A model generated the notes under the pieces. The model saw only the letters and a list, made by a program, of their open reading frames with translations, was not told where the DNA came from and searched no databases. From Candidatus Hecatella orcuttiae (GTDB lineage Archaea; Thermoproteota; Bathyarchaeia; Hecatellales; Hecatellaceae), in the NCBI GenBank assembly GCA_002011035.2, contig MTLY02000002.1:372001-436000 (forward strand): 64,000 nt of DNA, given 5' to 3'. Made by a program: the position numbers and the translations under genes. Position 1 is the first letter of the stretch. Every line of letters starts with the position of its first letter. This document shows positions 8,371-18,060 of this stretch, piece by piece.

Positions 8371-9390
8371 TTAACGATTCCTCAGCACCTTCACATCCCC
8401 GGCCAAAACCTGCCTCAGCGAGCCGTCTGCAAGCTTCAGAAGCAGCCCCCCCGTCCCATCCAAGTCCACGGCTTCCCCCTCCACGGCTTCTCCTTGAAAC
8501 TCAACCCTAACCCACCTGCCCAAGGTGTCTGAGAGTCTTTTCCACGCATTCAGGATGGCGGTGAAATCACGGCGGAGAAACAAGCGGTAAAGCTTCTCTT
8601 TCTCCTCTAGGAGCACTTGCACAAATGTTGTTCGGGAGATTTCCCTGCCAGCCTCGTCCTTCAGACATGTGGCAGCCTCTCTCAGCCTCGGATCCAAGGA
8701 CGCCGGGTTGACGTTGACGTTCACTCCCACCCCCACGATAACGTAGTTGATGAGGTCTGTTTCCGCGTTTATCTTGGTCAAGATCCCTGAAACCTTTCTT
8801 CCCTCTAACAGCACATCGTTAGGCCACTTGAGCTTTGCCTCCAGATGACAGACCCTCCAAATGGCGCGGGCGACAGCCACCGCTGCCATGAGACTGAGAA
8901 TGGGCGCATATCGGGGATGAATCTTCGGCCGGAGGATGATGGACAGCCATACACCGCCTTGGGGGGAAAGCCACATCCTTCCCATTCGGCCTTTTCCTCG
9001 CTTCTGGGTTTCAGCAACCACCACAAGGCCTTCTTCCCCGCCGGCTTGAGCCAGTTCTTCAGCTTTATCCATGGTGGAATCCAGCTCATCGAAGCGGTGG
9101 ACGCTGTGGCCTATGAGGCTTCTACCCCGTTGAGCTTGAATCTCCCATGGGAAGAGAACGTCGGGGACACCCAGCAGACGGTAGCCCAGCTTGGGCTTAG
9201 ATTCGATGGTGTAACCGTCTTTGCGGAGGGCTTGAATCTGCTTCCACACAGCCGCCCTAGTAACCTTCAGCTCCGCGCTCAGCTTTTCACCGGATACGAA
9301 CTTTCCGTCTTTCTCCTTGAGGCTTTTCAGAACAAGTTCTTTCGCGTTTAAGGCCACCGACGCTTCTCCCAAGATATTTCTCTGATTCAA
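8371..9390 (-). CDS. birA: Biotin-protein ligase with N-terminal HTH (BirA)
   Basis: Attaches biotin to the lysine of carrier domains via biotinyl-AMP. A winged HTH (VSGEKLSAELKVTRAAVWKQ) near residues 30-55 suggests it may also act as a biotin-responsive repressor. The ligase core shows the family's glycine-rich loop as KRGKGRMGRMWLSPQGG, then LKWPNDVLLEGRKVSGIL and GVGVNVN. The C-terminal SH3-like domain ends the protein. The start may be at a later codon near 9354. The biotin carrier at 23675-24067 is a probable substrate. Confidence 0.94.
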   Translation of the reverse strand: MNQRNILGEASVALNAKELVLKSLKEKDGKFVSGEKLSAELKVTRAAVWKQIQALRKDGYTIESKPKLGYRLLGVPDVLFPWEIQAQRGRSLIGHSVHRFDELDSTMDKAEELAQAGGEEGLVVVAETQKRGKGRMGRMWLSPQGGVWLSIILRPKIHPRYAPILSLMAAVAVARAIWRVCHLEAKLKWPNDVLLEGRKVSGILTKINAETDLINYVIVGVGVNVNVNPASLDPRLREAATCLKDEAGREISRTTFVQVLLEEKEKLYRLFLRRDFTAILNAWKRLSDTLGRWVRVEFQGEAVEGEAVDLDGTGGLLLKLADGSLRQVLAGDVKVLRNR

Positions 9391-9443
9391 GGGAATAAAA
9401 ACGCGCAGTGCGGGCTTCAGCTTTAGACTTCAGCTTCCCCCGC

Positions 9444-10211
9444 TCAACTGTAATGTTCGTGGTAAGGCCTGCGGGCTGCTGGGATCAGCTTAGTGAAGCC
9501 GTCTTTCAGAATTCTGTCAGTATCGTAACCGAAGTGTCTAGAAAATTTTTCCACCAGTTCCCGGAGCAGCCTTAGGTCTTCTCCATTCATCTCAACAGAA
9601 CGGACGTGATTGTTCAAACCTGAAATTTCCCCTCTAAGATATATGGTTCCCCCGTGCATTCCTGTGCCTAGGAAGTTCGCCTTCCCTTCCCTTTCCCCGC
9701 TCCCGTTCAGCCTCAAGAGGACGATGACGCCTCCCGCCATGTACTCGCCTAGGAAGTCCCCCGCGTTCCCGCCTACCACAAGAACGGGTTTCCTTTCCTG
9801 AAAGCCTTTCATATGAATGGCAGCTCTGTAGCCTACGCAGCCGCGGATGAAGATCCGTCCGCCCCTCATGGCATAGCCTACGATGTCGCCTGCGTGGCCA
9901 TGCACCACAACCTCGCCGCCGGCCATGGTATTGCCGCAGCCGTCCTCTACGTTGCCGTAAACGGTTATCCTTGAGCCTCCCATGAAGGAAGCTAGGTCTC
10001 CGCCAGGTGTGCCGTGGATTTCAACCTCTACACCGTGGCTTAACCCTGCTCCAATGTACCTCTGCCCGTGAACGTTGAGGATCCGAAGCTTCTTCGCGCC
10101 TTCGAAAACAGCTTTCTTGATAAGCCCGTTTAGGACCCTGTGGTGGAGGCCTTGGGCGTCGATGACAGCCGTAGTCTCCTCAACTTTCATCTTTTCATGT
10201 TCCACCATCAA
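9444..10211 (-). CDS. Glutamate synthase, GXGXG subunit
   Basis: The C-terminal (alpha3, GXGXG) domain of glutamate synthase as a separate 255-residue protein, as in many archaea. Repeated right-handed beta-helix turns of the type G-x-x-G-x-x-x-G are visible, for example GSRITVYGNVEDGCGNTMAG, AGDIVGYAMRGGRIFIRGC and AGDFLGEYMAGG. It is structural, linking the amidotransferase and synthase parts. It is the last gene of a three-gene leftward operon. Confidence 0.92.
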   Translation of the reverse strand: MMVEHEKMKVEETTAVIDAQGLHHRVLNGLIKKAVFEGAKKLRILNVHGQRYIGAGLSHGVEVEIHGTPGGDLASFMGGSRITVYGNVEDGCGNTMAGGEVVVHGHAGDIVGYAMRGGRIFIRGCVGYRAAIHMKGFQERKPVLVVGGNAGDFLGEYMAGGVIVLLRLNGSGEREGKANFLGTGMHGGTIYLRGEISGLNNHVRSVEMNGEDLRLLRELVEKFSRHFGYDTDRILKDGFTKLIPAARRPYHEHYS

Positions 10212-10235
10212 CCACGTTCCTCCTAGCGGTGGAAA

Positions 10236-11750
10236 CTACTCTCCAGCCATCTTCACCCCTAAAACTTTCAACTCACCCTCCGTCAGCCCTACGCCGCGGA
10301 GGTGAAGCCTGTTTCCCCTCAAGCTTTCAACAGAGTTCATTCCCATACCCCCCAGCATCATTTTGATTTCAAGACTCCACGCTTGGAGCAAGTTTATCAG
10401 CCTTCGGGAGGCTGTGTCCGGGCTGAGCCTTTTCGAAATCTCCAGATCGGTTGTGGCTATGCCCCATGGACACTTACCCGTGTAGCATTTTTGGCAGAGG
10501 CTGCAGCCCATGGCCACTAAGGCAGCTGTGCCTATGTAGACGGCGTCAGCGCCCAAGGCTATTGCCTTCACCACATCAGCGCTGTTTCTAATTCCCCCTC
10601 CCACGATGATCGAGGCGCGGTTACGGATTCCCTCATCCCTTAGACGCTGGTCCACCGCCGCCAACGCCAGCTCTAAAGGTATGCCCACATTGTCCCTCAC
10701 AACTAGAGGCGCGGCTCCTGTAGCTCCCCTCATGCCGTCTATCACCACAGCGTCGGCTCCCGCCCTCACGATTCCACTGGCGATGGCCGCTGAATTATGA
10801 ACCGCCGCTATCTTCACGAAAACCGGCTTCACGTAGTCGGTGGCCTCTTTCAACGCGTAGATAAGCTGCCGGAGGTCTTCGATGGAGTAAATGTCGTGGT
10901 GGGGAGCCGGTGAAAGGGCGTCGGTGCCTTCGGGGATCATGCGGGTTTCAGAGACTTCCCGGGTAACCTTCTCCCCTGGAAGATGGCCGCCGATACCCGG
11001 CTTGGCGCCCTGACCGATCTTAACCTCTATGCCCGCTGCGGCGTTGAGGTAGTCGATGTGCACTCCGAACCTTGCGGAGGCCACCTGAACTATGCAGCGC
11101 CCCCCATACGGGTACAGCCTCTTGTGGAGGCCCCCTTCCCCTGCGTTGAATAGGGTTCTGAACTCCAAAGCAGCCTGTGCCAGAGCCTCTTGCGCCTCTA
11201 AGCTGATGGCCCCGTAGGACATGGCTGCGAAGAGGATGGGAGTCTCCAAGGTCAACTGAGGGGCGATGGCTGTTTCTAGCACAGGCCCATCGCCGCTGTC
11301 GCAGACTTCCAAGCGGTCAGGTTTACTTCCCAAGTAGGTGCGCAGCTCCACAGGCTCTCTCAGGGGGTCGATGGAAGGATTGGTCACCTGACTGGCGTTT
11401 AGAAGGAGTTTATCCCAGTAGACGGGCATGGAAGTGTCGCAGCCCATTCCTGCGAGAAGGATTCCCCCCTTCTCCGCTTGGCTGACCGTCGCCCGTATGG
11501 TCTTCTCCGCCCAGTAGAAGTTCTCCCGGTAGGCGGTGGGGTTCTTCACCACAGCTATGGCTTGAACGGGGCAGAATATTACGCATCGGTGGCAGTTAAC
11601 GCATTTTTCGCTTCTAACACTGAGCCCTCTGCTCTCTCTGTTGTGAGAGAACACGCCGTAGGTGCATTGGACTACACAGGCTAGACAGAGAGTACAGCGG
11701 TCTCCGTCCACCTGCACCAAGTATTCAGAAAGCAGGTAGCTTTTCATCAA
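10236..11750 (-). CDS. Glutamate synthase, FMN/ferredoxin subunit
   Basis: The catalytic synthase subunit that reduces 2-oxoglutarate plus ammonia to glutamate. The N-terminus has two 4Fe-4S motifs (CTLCLACVVQC and CVNCHRCVIFCP). The FMN-binding barrel follows (GEGGLHKRLYPYG, GQGAKPGIGGHLPGEKV, DAVVIDGMRGATGAAP, ASIIVGGGIRNSADVVKA), then the 3Fe-4S motif CSLCQKCYTGKCPWG. It overlaps the upstream amidotransferase gene by four bases. The electron donor is probably reduced ferredoxin, since no NADPH subunit is present. Confidence 0.95.
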   Translation of the reverse strand: MMKSYLLSEYLVQVDGDRCTLCLACVVQCTYGVFSHNRESRGLSVRSEKCVNCHRCVIFCPVQAIAVVKNPTAYRENFYWAEKTIRATVSQAEKGGILLAGMGCDTSMPVYWDKLLLNASQVTNPSIDPLREPVELRTYLGSKPDRLEVCDSGDGPVLETAIAPQLTLETPILFAAMSYGAISLEAQEALAQAALEFRTLFNAGEGGLHKRLYPYGGRCIVQVASARFGVHIDYLNAAAGIEVKIGQGAKPGIGGHLPGEKVTREVSETRMIPEGTDALSPAPHHDIYSIEDLRQLIYALKEATDYVKPVFVKIAAVHNSAAIASGIVRAGADAVVIDGMRGATGAAPLVVRDNVGIPLELALAAVDQRLRDEGIRNRASIIVGGGIRNSADVVKAIALGADAVYIGTAALVAMGCSLCQKCYTGKCPWGIATTDLEISKRLSPDTASRRLINLLQAWSLEIKMMLGGMGMNSVESLRGNRLHLRGVGLTEGELKVLGVKMAGE

Positions 11751-12877
11751 ACCTCACTGGAAGCCAGAAGTTTTTCAACTGCCTGAGCCCTCAGCCTGCC
11801 CACAACCAACTCGCCTCCTTTGGGACGCCAGCATCTCTCCACACTCGGACAAACCAAGCGGATGGCTGCCTCTTCGGAGGACATGTAAATCAGGTCATCC
11901 TTAACGCCGACGCAGAGAGGCCGCAATTTTATCCGGTCAGTCAGCCCCACCATTTCACCGCGGCTTGTAAATATCACCGTGAAAGGTCCGTTCATCAGCA
12001 AGCTTCCATACACTTGACGGAGCGCTGTGTACAGTTCCTTTTCTTTTCTCTCCATCCTGTCGATTTCAAACCAGAAGGGTGGTGCAAAGACCTTGGAAAC
12101 AACTTCAAGAGGCAGACCATGGACACGCCTCAGAAGGTCTAAAGCGTAAACCAGAACCTCGGTATCGGTGTGCATGGTGCAAAGGTAACGGTACATTTCT
12201 AGGTAGCGGCGGTTGGTGCCATAGGATGAAATTTCACCATTGTGGACCACAGCCCAGTCGAGGACACTGAAAGGCTGAGCGCCGCCCCACCAGCCGGGCG
12301 TGTTGGTGGGGAACCTCCCATGAGCCGTCCACATGTAGCCCTCATACTCTTCCAAGCAGAAGTATTCAGCGGCATCCTCAGGGTAGCCGACGCCTTTGAA
12401 GACACCCATATCCCGTCCGCTGGAAAACACGAAAGCACCCTCAATGGCATTGTTGACTGTCATTACCTTTTCCAACACGTAGTCATCCCAGGAAGAACGT
12501 CCACAGCCTTTCTTCGGTTGCAGAAAGTACCGCCACAGCAAGGGCGGGTTTGAGAGTTGAATGTTGTTGTTCGTGGGGATTTCCTCGGTGAGATGGAGGT
12601 TGAAGTGCTTGGCCAGAAATTCTTCAGTTCGCCTCTTCGCCGTCGTGTTTTCATACATCAGGTGGAAGGCATAGTAATCCCTGTAGTCGGGGTAAAGCCC
12701 GTAGACGGCGAAGCCTCCTCCCAAGCCGTTGCCCCGCTCCCGCATGTTGGCCATGGCTCTGATGATGTCTTTTCCGTCGAATCTTCTTCCACCGCGGTCC
12801 ATAACCCCGAAGAGAGAGCAGGCCTCCACCACCTTAGAATCTCGGTAGGGGTTGTTTGCGCAGCCTAGGTTCTCCAT
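11747..12877 (-). CDS. Glutamate synthase, class II glutamine amidotransferase subunit
   Basis: Releases ammonia from glutamine for the synthase. The probable nucleophile is Cys near residue 19 in EACSLFGVMDRGG, which implies removal of a short leader. Other amidotransferase motifs are HGRFPTNTPGWWGGAQPF, VVHNGEISSYGTNRRYL and MHTDTEVLVYALDLL. At 376 residues it matches archaeal stand-alone forms. It is the first gene of the leftward operon, divergent from an Lrp-like regulator. Confidence 0.93.
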   Translation of the reverse strand: MENLGCANNPYRDSKVVEACSLFGVMDRGGRRFDGKDIIRAMANMRERGNGLGGGFAVYGLYPDYRDYYAFHLMYENTTAKRRTEEFLAKHFNLHLTEEIPTNNNIQLSNPPLLWRYFLQPKKGCGRSSWDDYVLEKVMTVNNAIEGAFVFSSGRDMGVFKGVGYPEDAAEYFCLEEYEGYMWTAHGRFPTNTPGWWGGAQPFSVLDWAVVHNGEISSYGTNRRYLEMYRYLCTMHTDTEVLVYALDLLRRVHGLPLEVVSKVFAPPFWFEIDRMERKEKELYTALRQVYGSLLMNGPFTVIFTSRGEMVGLTDRIKLRPLCVGVKDDLIYMSSEEAAIRLVCPSVERCWRPKGGELVVGRLRAQAVEKLLASSEV

Positions 12878-12903
12878 TCAGTTCACCGGCATCGGGGCTT
12901 TTG

Positions 12904-12940
12904 TTGCCTTTAAAAGGCAGTAGAAAAGTTTATAACCATT
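12904..12940. promoter_or_regulatory. Divergent promoter between the glutamate synthase operon and the Lrp-like gene
   Basis: TTTATAA in the context AAAAGTTTATAACC (12924-12937) lies about 30 bases before the ATG at 12963, which implies a leaderless transcript for the regulator. The near-palindrome GCCTTTAAAAGGC (12906-12918) lies about 30 bases before the leftward ATG at 12877 and could serve as its TATA element or be a protein-binding site. An Lrp-family product acting on this shared spacer is plausible but inferred. Confidence 0.55.
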
Positions 12941-12962
12941 TCCTAAATTATATGTCATAAAC

Positions 12963-13562
12963 ATGTCAGAAAAATACTTAAAACTGAGAAAACTTGACAG
13001 CCAAGAAAGGCAAATAGTACGATGCCTCATCAAAAACCCCCGCCTCTCCGACAACGCCATAGGCAGACTGACAGACATACCCATCCGAACGGTGAACAGA
13101 AAGAGAAAAGAACTGGAGGAAGAAGGCCTACTCAGCTACTACACTTACCTCAACATAGGGCCTGATGGGCTTAAAGAATTCGGCGCAAGACACCTTTACC
13201 TCATCAAATTCAAGCTAGGCATTACTCAAGACCAGATCATCAAAGAAATCAAAGAAGAGCCCAATGTTCGAACCGTCTTCACCGACCTCATCTACGAATC
13301 CCACATAGCTGAAATCGACGGCCACACAGCCCTCATCATGATCATCGAAGGCCAAACAGACGACGACATCAACAACGGCTTCAACGGAAAGATTCTGCCC
13401 TCGTTGGAAAAGAACCATGGGAAAGGATGCGTCGAACAGGTTTCAACCATAAGGCTCAGCAAACCCATCCGAATCTTCCACAACTACCTTCCAATGGTAA
13501 ACATGGAGAAAGGCTTCATCAAAAGAAACTGGGCTGACGACGCCATCTTTGTCATCCCATAA
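12963..13562 (+). CDS. Lrp/AsnC-like HTH transcriptional regulator
   Basis: An N-terminal winged HTH (QERQIVRCLIKNPRLSDNAI, IPIRTVNRKRKELEEEGLL) covers about residues 15-60. The remainder has the alternating strand/helix pattern of a ligand-binding RAM-like domain but is longer and more divergent than classic Lrp. Divergence from the glutamate synthase operon, with a shared 85-base spacer, points to control of nitrogen metabolism and autoregulation. The effector is unknown. Confidence 0.78.
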   Translation: MSEKYLKLRKLDSQERQIVRCLIKNPRLSDNAIGRLTDIPIRTVNRKRKELEEEGLLSYYTYLNIGPDGLKEFGARHLYLIKFKLGITQDQIIKEIKEEPNVRTVFTDLIYESHIAEIDGHTALIMIIEGQTDDDINNGFNGKILPSLEKNHGKGCVEQVSTIRLSKPIRIFHNYLPMVNMEKGFIKRNWADDAIFVIP

Positions 13563-13583
13563 CTCTATCTGAACAATCAGCTA

Positions 13584-14582
13584 CTACTTCAAGCCAAGTT
13601 TGTCTAAGACTTCAGGGTTGACCACAGCTTCCTTTGGAGGTGCTTCGCCTCTGAAAACTTTCAAGACGTTTTCAGCAGAGTATTCGTAAAGTTTCTCCGT
13701 TGACCTTCTCGCACTGTCTCCGATGTGAGGTGTCACCACCACATTTTCCAGCTGGAATAAGGGATTATCTGGTTTCGCCGGCTCCTCCTCGAAAACATCC
13801 AACCCTGCACCGGCGATACGTCCTTCTTTCAACGCCTTGTAGAGAGCTTTTTCATCTATTATAGCCCCTCTGGCCGTGTTGACGATGTAGGCTGTGGGCT
13901 TCATTTTTTTAAATTGGTCTTCGCCGATGAGATGCTTTGTCTCTTGGGTAAGCAAGGCGTGGATGGTGATGACTTCCGCCTCCTTGACCAAGGTTTCAAG
14001 GTCTACCAAGGATGCGCCGACCTCCGCAGCGCTTTCCTTTGAGACATAGGGGTCGTAGGCCAGAATCCTAACATCGAACCCGCGAAGTTTCTTAGCCACA
14101 AGTCTTCCTATGCTTCCCAGCCCGATGATTCCCACGGTGCATTCGGAAAGCTCATCCCCCACCAGCTTACCGCCCCTCCAACCTCCAGCTTTGAGGTGAG
14201 CCATGGCCAGAGGAACCTTTCTCATAACCGAAAACATCAATGCTAAAGCATGTTCAGCCACAGCGTTCGCGTTCACTCCCGGAGCACGGACAACTAAAAC
14301 ATTTCTTTGAGTGGCTGTTTTGACATCGATGTTGTCGATTCCAGCGCCGCACTTAGATACAACCTTGAGATTAGGAGACGATTCGATGATTCTTTTAGTG
14401 ACTCTATCCCGAGCTTTAACGATGATGGCGTCGACGTCCTTAGCTTCCTCTATAAACTCCTCCTCAGTGTAGGGGCGTTCAAGGCCTACCTTGATCTCCG
14501 CATATCCTCCCAGAACCTTTTCTAAAGCTCTGTCCCCAGGCGGGAGGACTTCTGGGACAAGGACTTTAAACTTTCTTTCCAA
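13584..14582 (-). CDS. D-2-hydroxyacid dehydrogenase (phosphoglycerate dehydrogenase-like)
   Basis: An NAD-dependent 2-hydroxyacid dehydrogenase of 332 residues. The Rossmann motif is VGIIGLGSIGRLVAKKL, the catalytic Arg lies in VNTARGAIIDE, the Glu in LDVFEEEP and the His in VTPHIGDSA. LKVVSKCGAGIDNIDVKTA is the substrate-binding edge typical of SerA-like enzymes. The C-terminal ACT domain of long SerA proteins is absent, so it could be a short SerA (serine synthesis) or a glyoxylate/hydroxypyruvate reductase. No serine genes are adjacent. Confidence 0.9.
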   Translation of the reverse strand: MERKFKVLVPEVLPPGDRALEKVLGGYAEIKVGLERPYTEEEFIEEAKDVDAIIVKARDRVTKRIIESSPNLKVVSKCGAGIDNIDVKTATQRNVLVVRAPGVNANAVAEHALALMFSVMRKVPLAMAHLKAGGWRGGKLVGDELSECTVGIIGLGSIGRLVAKKLRGFDVRILAYDPYVSKESAAEVGASLVDLETLVKEAEVITIHALLTQETKHLIGEDQFKKMKPTAYIVNTARGAIIDEKALYKALKEGRIAGAGLDVFEEEPAKPDNPLFQLENVVVTPHIGDSARRSTEKLYEYSAENVLKVFRGEAPPKEAVVNPEVLDKLGLK

Positions 14583-14776
14583 CTAAACCACCCACAGCCC
14601 AGCATAATTCCTATTCTTCGGTGCTCATATAAAATTTAAGCCCCACGTTTCGCATGGATTCATCTGGCCTCTAAACACTTCGATGTATTTTCCTGTTTTC
14701 CATCATGAATAATAAACCGGAATTAATGGCTAACCAGTTCTTGCGGTTGCAAGTTAAAACCTTTAAATTCCCCGCT

Positions 14777-14787
14777 GTTTTTAAATA
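14777..14787 (+). promoter_or_regulatory. TATA-like box for the B12 radical SAM gene
   Basis: GTTTTTAAATA lies about 20 bases upstream of the ATG at 14803, consistent with a leaderless archaeal transcript. The rest of the 220-base spacer (14583-14802) holds no gene that I can see. Confidence 0.5.
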
Positions 14788-14802
14788 CACGAAGACAGAG
14801 TT

Positions 14803-16074
14803 ATGGATGTTGTTCTTGTCAATCCTCCTGTTGAAGTTTCTCGAGAGTTAGAGGTTACTTCCGCCAGCTATGGCTTAGCCAATATGCCTCCTCTAGGCCT
14901 CCTCTATCTTGCCTCTTCACTGAAAGCAAGCGGCTTCCAGGTTAAAGTTGTTGACTGTAATGCGCGTTTACATCTCATAAGGAGCGCAGAGGAGGCTGCA
15001 AAGATAGTCACAGCCGAAAAGCCTTCCGTGATCGGGATTTCGGCTACAACTCCTCAGCTGAGAGGTGCGGTTCGACTTGCTAAAGCCTCCAAGCTAACCC
15101 TTGGAAAAGATGTTACCATAGTTTTAGGCGGAAGTCACGTCACCTCCGAGCCCAATTTCATTAAAGCCTTCCCAGAAATAGACACTGGCTTCATAGGGGA
15201 GGGAGAAATATCTTTTCCGCTACTTGTTAAAAAAATCCTCAACGGGGAAAAGATTAAAGGCGAACATCATGGTATTGCACCTCAAAACCTCGACGCGTTG
15301 CCTTTTCCAGCTAGGGAGTTGATAAAAAAATCAGACTACTTTGAACATGGGAAAGAGTTCGCAAACATTTCAACATTGAGAGGCTGCCCCTACAATTGCG
15401 TATTTTGCAATGTTCCCGCCACAATGGGTCGAAAGCTCAGATTCCGATCAGCAGCCAACGTCGTGGATGAAATGGAAAAAGTCGGAAAAGAATATGACTG
15501 GCATTTTTATTTGGTGGACGATATTGCCACCATTTCAAGGAAGCACATGGCTGATCTATGCTCTGAAATCCTCAAAAGGAACCTAGACGTAGTTTGGGCT
15601 CTGCAGACAAGGGTGGACCTTGTCGACAGGCGGCTTTTACTCTCCATGTACGAAGCTGGATGTCGGTACATAAATTTCGGCGTAGAGTCAGGCTCTCAAA
15701 GAATACGTTACGATGTTATCGGTAAAAAGTTTAGCGATGAAGAGATTTTCAGAGTTTTTAGGCTTTGTAGAGAGATCGGCATCCGCACACTCTGCAGTCT
15801 TATGATAGGTCTTCCCACGGAAACCGTTGAAGATGTTGAAAAAACGGTTCAATTGGCAAAAAAGATCCCGGCTGATGCTGTTGAAATTTCGCTCACAGAG
15901 ATTTTTCCGGCCACTCCTTTATTCAGGGAGGCGGTGGAAAATAAAACCATCGAACCTAGTGTGTATGCGAGGATCGCCTCAGGTGATATTTCGCCTCCAA
16001 TTTACTATGTTCCAAAAGGCATGTCTCTCAGTCAGCTTCTAAATTACAAGAAAACCCTGACTGTTAAAAAATAA
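14803..16074 (+). CDS. B12-binding radical SAM protein
   Basis: The N-terminal cobalamin-binding Rossmann domain (about residues 1-150: VLVNPPVE, MPPLGLLYLASSL, VIGISATTPQ, VVLGGSHV-like VLGGSHVT) is followed by a radical SAM domain with LRGCPYNCVFCN near residue 195 and FGVESGSQRIR. Enzymes of this class often do radical methylations or rearrangements in lipid, hopanoid or natural-product pathways. The substrate cannot be deduced. It resembles the protein at 37746-39206 in layout. The gene is more A/T-rich than those to its left. Confidence 0.9.
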   Translation: MDVVLVNPPVEVSRELEVTSASYGLANMPPLGLLYLASSLKASGFQVKVVDCNARLHLIRSAEEAAKIVTAEKPSVIGISATTPQLRGAVRLAKASKLTLGKDVTIVLGGSHVTSEPNFIKAFPEIDTGFIGEGEISFPLLVKKILNGEKIKGEHHGIAPQNLDALPFPARELIKKSDYFEHGKEFANISTLRGCPYNCVFCNVPATMGRKLRFRSAANVVDEMEKVGKEYDWHFYLVDDIATISRKHMADLCSEILKRNLDVVWALQTRVDLVDRRLLLSMYEAGCRYINFGVESGSQRIRYDVIGKKFSDEEIFRVFRLCREIGIRTLCSLMIGLPTETVEDVEKTVQLAKKIPADAVEISLTEIFPATPLFREAVENKTIEPSVYARIASGDISPPIYYVPKGMSLSQLLNYKKTLTVKK

Positions 16075-16191
16075 TATTTTCACCTTGCCATATGCCATCA
16101 AATTTATATAAATGAAACAAATTACTATGGCTTACTAGTCTGGCGAAAATCTAAAGCTGTTGACAGCTATAATACATGTACTAGGTGCCTG

Positions 16192-17082
16192 TTGGTGATA
16201 GAGGCAGTCGGTTACACGCTCACAATAGGGATGCGACTTATTGTTGCAGGCATCATCATAGGTTCAGCTTATGCCCTTGGCGCCCTAGGTTTAACCCTGA
16301 TCTGGGGTGGGGCGAGAATAATCAACTACGCCCATGGGGAACTCGTCATGATAGGGGCTTATGTCTCATTCTGGCTTTTCACGGCCTTCAAAGTCCCGCC
16401 GCCCTTAGCAATTCCCTTTGCAGCAGGGGTGGCAGCGGTTATCGGCCTCGGGCTTTATCTCGGAACCATAGGGAGACTCACAAGAGCTCCTGAGGAGATG
16501 GAGAGCTATGGGTTGATTTTAACTTTCGCTTTGATGATACTTCTATCTAACTCCGTTGCTTGGATGTTCACTTCGGACATTCAGGTTTACAGGTGGATGA
16601 TGGTCCCCATAGACTTTTTCGCCGTATCAACACTTCTCAACCGTTTGATGATTCCTATAATATGCCTTCCCGTGGCAGGAATAGTATTGGCATTGATGAA
16701 TAAAACATGGTTTGGCAGAGGCATCTCTCTGGTAATCGACAACGATCAAGTTGCAGGTTTGGTGGGTGTGAACGTAAGAAATGCCTATTTCGGAATTCTA
16801 ACCATAGGAACAATCACTCCAGCCATTGCAGGTCTAGCTTGGAGCTTTAACTATCCCTTCAGTCCCTTCATAGGCATTGAACACGCCATACTAGCTTTTG
16901 TGGTGGTTATCCTAGGAGGCCTCGGAAGCCCCAAAGGAAGCATAGTTGGCGGTCTGCTGATAGGGATAATTGAAACAACTCTCGTTTACCTGATATCTCC
17001 GGGTTTAAGGCTGGCCATAGCCTACTCAATCTTTATACTGGTAATTCTGCTTAGACCTTCAGGATTATTTGGAAGAAAGTGA
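16192..17082 (+). CDS. livH: Branched-chain amino acid-type ABC permease LivH
   Basis: An inner-membrane permease with about eight helices and the LivH signatures GSAYALGALGLTLIWGGARIIN and AHGELVMIGAYVSFW at the N-terminus, then FVVVILGGLGSPKGSIVGG before the last helices. The start is TTG at 16192 or GTG at 16195 behind an AGGTG. A TATA-like GCTATAATAC lies at 16166-16175. It overlaps livM by four bases. The transported compound could be an amino acid, urea, or another small polar molecule. Confidence 0.92.
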   Translation: MVIEAVGYTLTIGMRLIVAGIIIGSAYALGALGLTLIWGGARIINYAHGELVMIGAYVSFWLFTAFKVPPPLAIPFAAGVAAVIGLGLYLGTIGRLTRAPEEMESYGLILTFALMILLSNSVAWMFTSDIQVYRWMMVPIDFFAVSTLLNRLMIPIICLPVAGIVLALMNKTWFGRGISLVIDNDQVAGLVGVNVRNAYFGILTIGTITPAIAGLAWSFNYPFSPFIGIEHAILAFVVVILGGLGSPKGSIVGGLLIGIIETTLVYLISPGLRLAIAYSIFILVILLRPSGLFGRK

Positions 17083-18035
17083 AAGTTTTGATGGCTCTAT
17101 TAAGCTCAAAACAGATAGCCGCCCTGACCCTGTTTATAGTAGTTACAGCTTCCGTTCCTGTATTCGGAGGAACCTACGCAGCCAGCATACTGATCATAGT
17201 CCTTTCGTTTATTGCGCTGGTTTCAGCATGGCAGATAATTTCAGGATACGCAGGTTACATACTTTTGGGCTCAGCAGCCTTCTACGGATTAGGCATGTAT
17301 ATGAGCGCTTTGTTAACGCCCATCTTAACACTTTATGGAGCCATACCGGCTTCCGCAGCTGTATGTTTCGCCGCTGCTCTTGGCCTAGGAGTACCGTTTC
17401 TAAGGATTAAAGGTCCCTATTTTATCATCGCAACACTTGCCCTCGGAGAACTCATAAGAAACATCGTCACCTTCACGGAGACTAACTACTTCAGAACATT
17501 AGGACGTATAACTATAATGTACGATTTGACAACTATCCTCTACTTGCTGATAATAAATGCAGTCGCAGTAATTTTGGCGGTCTATTTTATCAAAAATTCA
17601 AAGTTCGGTTTAGGGTTGATGAGCATTAAAAATGATGAAATCGCAGCTGAATCCTGCGGAATTCCGACCACGAAATATAAGCTTCTAGCCTTCGGTATAA
17701 CCGCCGTCTTCATGGGCTCCACCGGAGCCATAATGGCTTCCAGAGCCGGCTACATAGACCCCGACATAGCCTTTCCAGCATACATATCGATCTACACGCT
17801 TGTCATGGGCATAATTGGCGGCCTAGGCAATCTAATAGGAGGAATCGTAAGTGCAATAATCTTAACCCTCTTATTCGAAATATTCCTCTCCATGGGTAAT
17901 CCTTACCCCTTCGGCATCTTACTGGGCATCCTCCTGATACTCAGTGTACTCCTTCGAGGCAAGAGGGTTACTTTACTCAGGATTTTCAGAATGCAAAAGA
18001 TCACTGTTCAGAAACCCTTATCACCAGCAAAATAG
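17079..18035 (+). CDS. livM: Branched-chain amino acid-type ABC permease LivM
   Basis: The second permease of the transporter, a 318-residue multi-helix protein. It carries YAGYILLGSAAFYGLGMY, the LRIKGPYFIIATLALGELIR segment and the cytoplasmic coupling loop NDEIAAESCGIPTTKYKLLA, followed by GIIGGLGNLIGGIVSA. GTG at 17079 overlaps the livH stop as GTGA, so translation is coupled. An inverted repeat follows the gene before livG. Confidence 0.92.
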   Translation: MKVLMALLSSKQIAALTLFIVVTASVPVFGGTYAASILIIVLSFIALVSAWQIISGYAGYILLGSAAFYGLGMYMSALLTPILTLYGAIPASAAVCFAAALGLGVPFLRIKGPYFIIATLALGELIRNIVTFTETNYFRTLGRITIMYDLTTILYLLIINAVAVILAVYFIKNSKFGLGLMSIKNDEIAAESCGIPTTKYKLLAFGITAVFMGSTGAIMASRAGYIDPDIAFPAYISIYTLVMGIIGGLGNLIGGIVSAIILTLLFEIFLSMGNPYPFGILLGILLILSVLLRGKRVTLLRIFRMQKITVQKPLSPAK

Positions 18036-18060
18036 AATCCGAGAGAACTCTCTTAGAAGC